DNA of 64,000 bases from Cryoendolithus antarcticus (taxonomy: Eukaryota > Ascomycota > Dothideomycetes > Cladosporiales > Cladosporiaceae), in NCBI GenBank assembly GCA_002077065.1, contig NAJO01000010.1:372001-436000 (forward strand). The letters are read 5' to 3'. Under the pieces are notes generated by a model. The model saw only the letters and a program-made list of their open reading frames with translations, had not been told where the DNA came from and did not search any database. Shown piece after piece: positions 55,215-64,000 of the stretch (its first letter is position 1; the number at the start of each line of letters is the position of its first letter). The position numbers and the translations under genes were made by a program.

Positions 55215-55967
55215 TTACTCGAGATTCTCCGCTAAACAGATTAGACTGAACCTCACCTCACCCTCCCCAGCCTCCTCCTCCCTCTTCAAGAACGGCCGGA
55301 CTCCCAGATCCAGCGCCTTCTCACTCAACACATCCTCTCCCTTCCCCAGACTCCCCCGTTCCAATGGCCCTTTCCGTCTGCCATCCATCTCCCACAACTT
55401 GCCACTGCTCTTAACGAAGCACACATAATGCAAATCCACATTTTCGTCCGCGCCAGGCGCAGCTGTGTCGCCCGTATTCGCAGCGTCCCGATGCGCCTTC
55501 TCCAGCACATCACTATTCTCCACCAGTTCCGCCCTGTCCTTCGCTCCCAACGGCACAGCAGCCTTCACAAACCCCTCCAATTCACTTCCCCCAGTGATGA
55601 ACCCCTTCGCTTCCCCGTTACTCACAGCATGCAACAGCCCAATCAGCCCACACGCATTCCCAATAGTTTGCTTATACCACACAACCTCCTCACCGTCCCC
55701 TTTGCCATCATGGTCCTTCTTCTCCGCATCTTCGCTATGACGGAAGCTTTCGTAGGTCTTGGAAACGGGGAAGACGAGCAGGAGGGCGTGAGCGGGGCGC
55801 GGAACAAAAGCCAAGAGATCTGGGTCGGTGAGGGAGTAGACGTCGTGGAAGGCTAGGGTTGGAGAGAGGCCGAGAGTGTGGAGGAGGGTCGTCATTGTAG
55901 CGGGGTTGTTTTCGAGGGGGATGAAGCGTTTGGGTCCCGTCGGAGAGGAGGGAGTGGGTGCGGCCAT
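55215..55967 (-). CDS. Ubiquitin carboxyl-terminal hydrolase, UCH-L3/Yuh1 family
   Basis: Cysteine protease that removes small adducts from the ubiquitin or NEDD8 C-terminus. Single exon, 250 residues, starting at MAAPTPSSPTGPKRFIPLE; the open frame upstream holds no family sequence. The catalytic set is complete: oxyanion Gln100 and Cys106 in KQTIGNACGLIGLLHA, His180 in NVDLHYVCFV and Asp195 in LWEMDGRRKGP. The N-terminal FIPLENNPATMTTLLHTLGL block is typical of UCH proteins. A basic/acidic insertion (HSEDAEKKDHDGKGDGEE) precedes the active site. No C-terminal extension, so it is UCH-L3-like rather than UCH37-like. Confidence 0.93.
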   Translation of the reverse strand: MAAPTPSSPTGPKRFIPLENNPATMTTLLHTLGLSPTLAFHDVYSLTDPDLLAFVPRPAHALLLVFPVSKTYESFRHSEDAEKKDHDGKGDGEEVVWYKQTIGNACGLIGLLHAVSNGEAKGFITGGSELEGFVKAAVPLGAKDRAELVENSDVLEKAHRDAANTGDTAAPGADENVDLHYVCFVKSSGKLWEMDGRRKGPLERGSLGKGEDVLSEKALDLGVRPFLKREEEAGEGEVRFSLICLAENLE

Positions 55968-56570
55968 GATGCAGGAACTGGCAGCGTCGATGGGATCAGA
56001 TTGGAGGGGAGGAGTTGTTGATAGTGGGTTGTGTGCGAGAAGATATGAGTAGTGGAAAGTGATGAGAAGCGTGAGGAGAGATGCCAAAGTGAATGTTCGG
56101 CATTTACCTAACAGCAAACTACATGTACCTACTCCCATATCCCGTCCAACTGCATGTCTTTCAGGCCTCAAACCTATACGCAATCAATAATGCACATATA
56201 CAGACCGTCTGCGAGAGATGGATGATGGAACACTGGCTTTTGGCAGGGAGCATGAGAACGATGAAGCGCGTAGCTCTCCAGCTGGAGTCACTACTTTACG
56301 CCACTGCTTTTCCGGACCGCATTGCGCAAACAGGTCTACAGTGATGGTCCGATGAGGAACTCCCGTCCTGTCAAATCCCTCTCGCCAGTTTCTTGCTAAC
56401 ACAACGCCATGCTCGAACGCAACAAAGGGTATCAACCATCGCAACCCATTTCCAATTCATGCATCCCAATGCCATGCGACCTCTCATGCTCTCTTCGATG
56501 CAAAACGCCGTCCTCATGCTTTTCCGACGCTCATAGCCTTCCATCCTTGCACTCCGTCCAAACAGTCACC
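55968..56570. other. Intergenic region upstream of the UCH gene
   Basis: 603 bp between two minus-strand genes; holds the UCH promoter and the SUN-gene 3' UTR. No gene recognised. Confidence 0.4.
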
Positions 56571-58742
56571 TCACTTCAACCAACTCCGATCGCCCAGCGG
56601 AGGTGGCAGCTCCTCATGGCCAGCCTCAGTCATCCTTACCCTATAGATGCAGGTATGCTCCGCTCCCCAGTTGCTCACAATCTTGAAGTAGACTTTCTTC
56701 GTTGCGAACACAAGGTCCTGCATATTGACGAAGGTAGGCCAGCTCTGCACCCAGTTCGTCCCGTGGATGTCGTAAATCCCATCCGCCACGCAAACAGCCT
56801 TGGCTGTAGGAGGGTCCTTCGCCAAACAGCCCGCTGGCTCGCGATGATTATGTGCGAAGTAGTCCAGAATCGTTGACTTGTACTCCTGCGCCTGGTCTTC
56901 TGTGAGCGCTTCAGCCCACACTTCGAACTCACGCGGCGAAGACGCAATATCACGGGTGCCCCTATTGCTAATGTTCTCGATGGCGAATTCAGCAGGGATG
57001 ACGGCATCTTTCATCTCAATCGCAAGCTGTGCTTTGCCATATTTGGCAGACTCGGCAGCGCACCAAGCTTCTCCGTACTCCTGCCACTCCATCAGAGCAT
57101 AGACGGGCTTGCTCATATGTTTAGAAGACTCGTACGGGTACCCCAAGAAGCTTTGCAATGTGGTAAGCCCCAGCGTTGGAGAGGTCTTGTGGGGATCGAC
57201 TCTGGCACCTGCTCGGTGGCTGAGCCAATTGAACGAGTTGATGTTGCGCAGTTGATTCTGCAGGAGGTTCGTCCTGGCAAGAATGGCCAGGCGGGTATTG
57301 TCGTCTTGTGGAAGTTCCTTGACGATCTCGGTCGCTACCTGTATGGCAGCTGCACGTGCAGCGTCAAGGCTCTCTGACATTCGTGACTCCAATAGCTGTG
57401 TGACTTGTGTGGTGAGGAAGCGGTTGTTCTCCTCCATCAGTCGAAGGACGGCCTCGCGACCGACCACTTGGTGCGATTGGATTGCGTAGCTCAGGTGTCC
57501 GCTTGACACCTGCTCGATGTTCGCTCGAACCGCCTGCTCGTTAGTGCGCATAAAGGCGTCGTACAGTGTCCGGTCGCCTTCAGTCCTACGTAGCAGAGCC
57601 TGCCAGAATTCAGGCTTGATCTGCATTCTGCCATCTTGCAGGTCTACTGCCATCATCTTCGGCAAGAAATCCTCCATATGCTCAAACTTATCGAGGAAGA
57701 GGGTCTGATTCTGCTCGATGCCCTCGACACGGGCGAGCAACATCGTATTGATCGCCCACTGCTGGCCGGGGATATTCTCCTCTGGCATGACAACACCTTT
57801 CAAAAACGAGCTGTTGTAGCGTATCTGCAGCCACATACCTTCAAGCTCATTTGGTGGCTGCTCGTAGCCAGGATAGCCAGCAGCAATGCGCGCAGCCCTG
57901 ACCAATTCGTCTCGTCGGAAAGCCGCGGTCGTTGGTAGAGGCATGAGAAGGAACGTCCACAACAATACTGCGCCAAGTATGAGCGCCCAGATGTTGCGCC
58001 AGAGATATCTTGGGATAGCGAAGAGTGCGACGTCGAGCGTACTGGGTATAGCTCTTGGCGATGGCGGTGGAGGTGGGTCTTGAGCTGTACGTGCACCCTG
58101 TTGCGGCGCACCAAGCTGTGGTCGTGGTGGTGGCGATCGCGGACCCTGTGGTGGTGCCGAGCCGGACTGGTTTGATGGTTGCCGCACATGGGAGCCAGTG
58201 GTAGGTTGATTGCCGTCACGATTCTGAGATATTGCTGGCCCGTTGACAGGTGCAGCGGGTCTTGCAGGCGGCCGAGGGGCGGGACGCGTAGTGGATGGAC
58301 CTTCACCAGAGTTATCGGGTTGAAGTGGCGATCGGCCGGCCACAGGTCGCGATGCGCCAAGTCCAGGGACAGCTGGTTTACGTCGACTGGCGCCGTAGTA
58401 CTGATCGCTGGAGGGAAGATAAGTCTCGTCGCGCATCGTCTCTTTTAGCTTGGCAGTTGGTGAGTGAATCTCGTCCTCTTCGTTCTCTTGGTCCACTTCG
58501 TCGATCGGCTCCTCTACTATAGGTCGAGTGGTTCTGATCGTTGTTGTGGATTGTGCCTGTGCTTGCGCCATAGATTGCGCAAAAGTCTGGCCCGGTGTAG
58601 CCACTTGGCCTCTCAAATTTGGTGTACCTGCTGCACCATACGAAGTGTTGATCTTCGTGCTCAATGCAGGAAGTGGCGTGGTACCGCGTGCTGGCGTTGG
58701 TCCGCGAGCAGCTCCAGAGCGTGTTTGTCGAGGGGTCGCCAT
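56571..58742 (-). CDS. SUN-domain nuclear envelope protein (Sad1/UNC-84 family)
   Basis: Inner nuclear membrane half of a LINC bridge, coupling the nucleus or spindle pole body to the cytoskeleton. Single exon, 723 residues from the ATG at 58742 (MATPRQTRSGAARG). Residues 1-240 are a Pro/Arg/Gln-rich nucleoplasmic region with an acidic patch (EEPIDEVDQENEEDE). One transmembrane helix is at about 247-270 (IWALILGAVLLWTFLLMPL). A luminal helical region follows (ENNRFLTTQVTQLLESRM). The SUN domain spans about 510-715: NWLSHRAGARVDPHKTSPTL, YGEAWCAAESAKYGKAQLAI, FAIENISNRGTRDIASSPRE and FKIVSNWGAEHTCIYRVRM. Topology and motifs are complete. It is divergent from the epimerase gene. Confidence 0.93.
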   Translation of the reverse strand: MATPRQTRSGAARGPTPARGTTPLPALSTKINTSYGAAGTPNLRGQVATPGQTFAQSMAQAQAQSTTTIRTTRPIVEEPIDEVDQENEEDEIHSPTAKLKETMRDETYLPSSDQYYGASRRKPAVPGLGASRPVAGRSPLQPDNSGEGPSTTRPAPRPPARPAAPVNGPAISQNRDGNQPTTGSHVRQPSNQSGSAPPQGPRSPPPRPQLGAPQQGARTAQDPPPPPSPRAIPSTLDVALFAIPRYLWRNIWALILGAVLLWTFLLMPLPTTAAFRRDELVRAARIAAGYPGYEQPPNELEGMWLQIRYNSSFLKGVVMPEENIPGQQWAINTMLLARVEGIEQNQTLFLDKFEHMEDFLPKMMAVDLQDGRMQIKPEFWQALLRRTEGDRTLYDAFMRTNEQAVRANIEQVSSGHLSYAIQSHQVVGREAVLRLMEENNRFLTTQVTQLLESRMSESLDAARAAAIQVATEIVKELPQDDNTRLAILARTNLLQNQLRNINSFNWLSHRAGARVDPHKTSPTLGLTTLQSFLGYPYESSKHMSKPVYALMEWQEYGEAWCAAESAKYGKAQLAIEMKDAVIPAEFAIENISNRGTRDIASSPREFEVWAEALTEDQAQEYKSTILDYFAHNHREPAGCLAKDPPTAKAVCVADGIYDIHGTNWVQSWPTFVNMQDLVFATKKVYFKIVSNWGAEHTCIYRVRMTEAGHEELPPPLGDRSWLK

Positions 58743-59408
58743 GCTTGATGTATTCCCAGGCACACGCGACTGCGAAAAGTCTCAGACCATGTCTTGCGGT
58801 CCAAGCAAGTTTGCTGTTCGATAATCGCAAGTGGTGGTATTGTTTACTGGTTTTCGCATTCCAATGAGGCGGATGTACCTGCATTAGCGCGGAGCGGGAC
58901 GGTCCGTGTACATTCGAGAGAACGAACCCTTCACTTCCAGCGAAATATAGAGTTGCTCTATTTCGGCATGTCGATGGTTCGCAGACGTGGCGCAAATAGA
59001 TTGAGGACCAGACTGAGGTAGCCTTGGCCGCGCAGGTGGTCTCTAGCTGATCCGGTCCGTGCAGCGGGATTGGACTAGGATCGATCCATCGTTCGGAGTT
59101 TTGCCACAGGGCCCTGCGCTCGATGCGCCTGCAGCTCTATCCGTTATCCTGATCGACGAGCGGAGCCATGCGCATGTGTGGTCTCGCTATGCTTAAGAAA
59201 CACTAAGTGTGGCCTTCAGTTCCTGTCGCATATCGGAAAGTGCTCTCCACTACGTCCCTGCAGCCCTATGACTGCGACGTGGAGGGGAACCTTGAACGTG
59301 GTACCTGAATCGCCCCACCACGGGTTTTAAGACACTCATGTTCGTTGACTTTCAATTCTGAATCACGGCGTTTCCTGAACAAACTCATCTCTCACCAGAC
59401 ATCCAAGT
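58743..59408. other. Divergent promoter region between the SUN gene and the epimerase gene
   Basis: 666 bp between two divergent starts. Nothing specific recognised. Confidence 0.4.
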
Positions 59409-60735
<1,327 letters not shown>

Positions 60736-62106
60736 GACGTCTGCGAAAATGGCTGGACGATCACGAAGAATATTGCATGCGAGACGAAGAGCGGTGAGTT
60801 CGTTAGGTTCACCGTAACAATCGTTGAGAGCCAATAGCATGAACTACGAAAGCATAACCTGCCGATAACATTGCAGGGAGCGATTGATGAGCTTCAAGCA
60901 TGTTGACCCGCATACATTGCTCACTCACCAAACTTTCACACGCAACACATGTGCTTCGACACCGCATGGGTAGCCCTGTGCCAGCTATCAAGCGTGATGT
61001 AGCGGCCTGACCGCTCTCACGCATCACTCATTTCGCCATACCGCCTCACCTTACCTCTCACAGGTCCGAATCATAACACATCCAGTGCGCGAGGTTTCGT
61101 GTCAACTGTCCCCTCGTCAACATACGTTGTACAGGTCTCCCAGGTAAGGCAAGATGTGCAAGCTCAGGGCGACATTACTTTGGCGGCGTGTGGGAGGACA
61201 AAAGTGGCTAGTAGTGGCTAGCCGCGCGTGTGCACATGGGAAATGCAAATACATGCTGGTAAGCCTGTTGGCCTTGCATATTTGTTGCATGCACCCTCGC
61301 TTCATGATCGCATGCGGAAGTATCTCCGAGGTCTACATTGCGTAAGCTGTGAGATCGAGCTGGTCAGATGCCATCACTCGTGAGTAGGGAAATGGGCTGA
61401 CGAGAGCTCTATGTGATTGAAGATGTGATCGGGATGCCGACGTCAACATGAGCTCTCGCGGGGCTCCGTGAAGCAAGTCTTGCCGCGGCGTGCGGGCCCG
61501 GTCAACCTAATCTCCTACCCGTCAGAAGTGAGGTCAGTGCGGCGCCGTCTGGAGTTTTGGCCGAGATGGCTAGTTTCGTCGTGTCCAGACTGATAATGCT
61601 GTTGACTGTGCACTAGACCAGCGGTCGGTCTCGCAGGGCCGGTAAGGGCAGGCATAGATAGCATTGAAATATGAAGGATGCGACGACTGCTGCCACGACA
61701 TGCCTCCGTCCAGCTGACTCGCTCGAAGTAGCAATTGGACGGAACCCGTCGGCGAAGCTGCCTCTCGAAACCACGGGCGGGGGGTATGCAGCCAAGCGGC
61801 AGTGTCCGATCCTTGTATGAACTTGTATGTAATTGCGCACAAGCCCGGTCTTTTGGTCGCGAGCTCCTCGTCTGCATATTGTCAGCTCATCGTCGCGCAA
61901 CCTTTTGTCAGTGGCGGTCTGGCAAACGAGGCCTGCATTTTGAAGAAAGAGAACGACCGTGACCATCAATACCGGCACGCGACCTGCATCAACACCCTGC
62001 ACAGCGAATGATTAAGTGACAAGCCAAGCAAGGGATTGAAGGATGGGCGAGTAATGGGCGGCCTGGCCATGCCACGGATGCATCGCCTCGCACTGCAGAC
62101 TTGAAC
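60736..62106. other. Intergenic region downstream of the epimerase gene
   Basis: 1371 bp between two plus-strand genes. Frames on both strands (e.g. 61613-62002 minus) show no protein likeness. A small direct repeat (GTGGCTAGTAGTGGCTAG) lies near 61206. No RNA gene or mobile element recognised. Confidence 0.4.
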
Positions 62107-63207
62107 ATGGCCGAGGAAGCATACAAATGCTTTCAGACGATACTTGAGAGCGTCCCGCTATGGATCTCTGAGCTCGAAGGTCTCATTCAAAGTTCGAAAC
62201 AGCGGCAGACCGACGCGATACCTGACCCAGTCCCTACCGATTCGGAGAAGACCCTCGTGCGTAAAGCATCGAAAACTTCATCCTTGCGATCAAGACGGTC
62301 GAAGCGCAGGAGTGGAAGCGTGAAGAAGGTGCAGGATGAATCAGCGCCGACTGTAGAGCAAGTGGCAGAGCCAGATCATCTGGCGGTGCCGCGGTTGTCG
62401 ACGGCTGATGCCTTGAGACTGTCGCAGAGGAAGAGGAAGACCACATCAGCACTGTCGGGGCATCTGTCTGGACCAACGAAGTATCGGTCAAGGTCCTTTG
62501 TGGTGGTCTACTACGATGGCGACATCCAGAACCGGTTCGAGAGTCTGGTGAAGAAAGTCAGTGTGTGCCGGAATTCAATACGAAAGGCGAAGATGAATGC
62601 AAAGATGGAGCGTCTCGCAAGAAGTGCCTCACCAGATGATAGGGAAGACAACAGTGCAGAGGACGACAGCCCGGCGGAGCTCCAAGCTAAGATCGTCATG
62701 CCTGCATGGCAGAGAAGACAGGAGCATAGAGTCAAGGTAGAGAATGACGATGGAAGGGTAGCCTTCGATACTGTCGATGGGCTCCTTGAGAAGTCCCAGA
62801 ACCTGTGTGAGCGAGCAGCACATCAAATCCTCCGTGACGGAGACTGTCTGCCTGAGCTCAGCCAGGCGAAGGAACGCATGATCTCGGCATTGTCCACGGC
62901 TGAGCGTGAGACACCGAAGTGGGAGCCGAAAGCGAAGAAAGCGGCAGAGCACCGGCGCAAGAGTGACGAAAGACGTCGACTGAAAGAAGAGGAGAAGGAT
63001 CGGCGTGTGGCCAGTCAAGTGCAGCGGAAAGCCGCCGAAGAGATGGGCATCTTCCCGAGTGATGGAGTAGTTGAAGTTGATTCCAGTGAGGATGAGGAGT
63101 CAGAGAGTGATGGTGATCAAGGGTATGGATCGCTGCAATTACCAGCGACGCTCAGCAGGTACGCGTTACGAAGCTCGACTACGCCGTTGATAGCAGGTGC
63201 GCATTGA
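62107..63207 (+). CDS. Uncharacterised fungal protein, basic and helical
   Basis: Intronless frame of 366 residues from the ATG at 62107 (MAEEAYKCFQTILESVPLWI). No known domain recognised. The N-terminal ~25 residues look like an amphipathic helix (ISELEGLIQSSKQRQ). A basic Ser/Arg segment (LRSRRSKRRSGSVKK, about 62-76) could be a nuclear localisation signal. A middle block (YRSRSFVVVYYDGDIQNRFE) and KKVSVCRNSIRKAKMNAKM look folded. A long charged helix follows (KAAEHRRKSDERRRLKEEEK), then an acidic stretch (EVDSSEDEESESDGD). Coding is supported by length and even composition; function unknown. Confidence 0.7.
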   Translation: MAEEAYKCFQTILESVPLWISELEGLIQSSKQRQTDAIPDPVPTDSEKTLVRKASKTSSLRSRRSKRRSGSVKKVQDESAPTVEQVAEPDHLAVPRLSTADALRLSQRKRKTTSALSGHLSGPTKYRSRSFVVVYYDGDIQNRFESLVKKVSVCRNSIRKAKMNAKMERLARSASPDDREDNSAEDDSPAELQAKIVMPAWQRRQEHRVKVENDDGRVAFDTVDGLLEKSQNLCERAAHQILRDGDCLPELSQAKERMISALSTAERETPKWEPKAKKAAEHRRKSDERRRLKEEEKDRRVASQVQRKAAEEMGIFPSDGVVEVDSSEDEESESDGDQGYGSLQLPATLSRYALRSSTTPLIAGAH

Positions 63208-63529
63208 GTCAACAGCATGTGCAAGAGCGATTCACATGATAACGAGCACTCACTGCAATTCTCAGCTGTTCATGACCTCACACGCCCTCACTTGTGCGAT
63301 CTGCGAGTGTTTTGAGTCGAGGTGAGAGGTGCTTTTTCAGTCTTGTCACTTCCCTGCTTCATGAAAGCTTGACGCGTCTGCCTACTGCACGCGTGCTTGC
63401 CACCATAACGCGGATTGCCAACGCCTGTACCTCTCTCTCTCCCCAGCGACCTGTCATTGCTGCTATCTTCATCGACCATGTTGTAGCGCCATCTTACGCA
63501 ACTGAGCTTTCAATCTGAAGACCATCACA
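63208..63529. other. Intergenic region upstream of the last gene
   Basis: 322 bp between two plus-strand genes. Nothing specific recognised. Confidence 0.4.
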
Positions 63530-64000
63530 ATGGCTCCAAAGCGTAGCAGGTCTCAGACCGTCGACGAAGTGAGTCCCCTGCGCGTGGCTTCCAGGAGCGG
63601 GCTGAACTGACCACCTCGCAGGTGTCCGCATCATCTAAGTCCCAACGCCGCAGAGCGAATCGTCTACGGCCATCCGCAGAATGGGTCGAGATCCCCTCAG
63701 ACGAGATCGAACAATCGAGGGTTCCCCGACTGCGCGGAGCGCTTCGGGGCTTGGACCCAAATGCCGTCTTGACGCCGCCAGCGACCAAGGGTGCCAAGGC
63801 GGCGTCTTGTGACGACAATGATGAGCCGTCCAACCTCCGTTCATCTTTACGTGAAGGCCGCAACACTGCTGCGATTTACTCAGCCAAATATCATCCGATG
63901 GACGATGTCACCAGGCCGAAGCGCGCCGAAAGAATCACTGGCCGATGCGCTAAAGCCGACTCTACTGATGACGATGACTCAAACGAGTCTGAGCCCGAGC
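63530..64000 (+). CDS. Uncharacterised protein, N-terminal part (3' end outside window)
   Basis: Two exons visible: 63530-63568 (MAPKRSRSQTVDE) and 63622 onward, with a 53-bp phase-0 intron; the frame is open to the window end. The visible ~139 residues are basic and Ser-rich at first (SKSQRRRANRLRPSAEWVE), then contain IYSAKYHPMDDVTRPKRAER, and become acidic (DDDDSNESEPE) at the edge. A nuclear, chromatin-type protein is plausible from composition but no domain is visible. The tiny first exon is supported by consensus splice sites and phase. Confidence 0.6.

Noticed and set aside
61613..62002. 129-residue minus-strand frame upstream of 62107
   Set aside because: No family likeness; overlapping frames on both strands of similar length suggest chance.

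Overview
The window reads as nuclear DNA of a filamentous ascomycete, most likely a dothideomycete. Genes are close together on both strands. Introns are mostly 48-70 bp with GT...AG ends and CTAAC/CTGAC-like branch sites. Many proteins are fungal versions of eukaryotic housekeeping proteins (Sen54, Dbr1, CnxE, Mdv1, Rpn1, Rio2, complex I 21 kDa subunit, Git3-type receptor). Assignment to a class is inference from protein style; no rRNA, tRNA, transposon or CRISPR array was recognised. Exon boundaries below were worked out by hand from splice consensus and reading phase.

Layout. 1-8.6 kb: SEN54 (3' part) and DBR1 converge, followed by a DUF92/TMEM19 membrane protein, the molybdenum cofactor gene cnxE and a TBC-domain Rab GAP. 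8.6-16 kb: an FAD phenol-hydroxylase-like monooxygenase and a large Dbl-type RhoGEF. 16-24.3 kb: MDV1 (mitochondrial fission WD40 adaptor, with an in-frame stop), chorismate mutase, an RRM protein, a doubtful small gene, a G-patch protein and a membrane-anchored SDR. 24.8-35.2 kb: two very long proteins of unknown function, one a 1427-residue intronless coiled-coil protein, with a PNPOx-like flavoprotein between them. 36-38.9 kb: ATP17 and the NDUFS4-type complex I subunit head to head, then a GNAT acetyltransferase. 39.9-47.7 kb: RPN1 and RIO2 head to head, then a 13-exon TRP-like cation channel. 48.5-60.7 kb: a C2H2 zinc-finger protein, the proteasome regulator PI31, a Git3-type GPCR, a UCH-family deubiquitinase, a SUN-domain nuclear envelope protein and UDP-glucose 4-epimerase. 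62-64 kb: two uncharacterised proteins, the last cut by the window edge.

There is no biosynthetic cluster or accessory island; this is ordinary core-genome sequence. Functional links are local: RNA processing (SEN54/DBR1), oxidative phosphorylation (ATP17/NUO-21) and the proteasome (RPN1, PI31). Main points of interest: the three clearly mitochondrial genes (ATP17, NUO-21, MDV1) each carry a Pumilio-type UGUANAUA element within about 60 nt after the stop codon, and I saw none after the other genes. MDV1 has a TAA where homologues have a glutamine codon in a WD40 blade. The 1427-residue protein carries three TQT-like LC8 motifs and four cysteine pairs in its coiled coil. The channel gene has two GC-AG introns and a 15-nt micro-exon.
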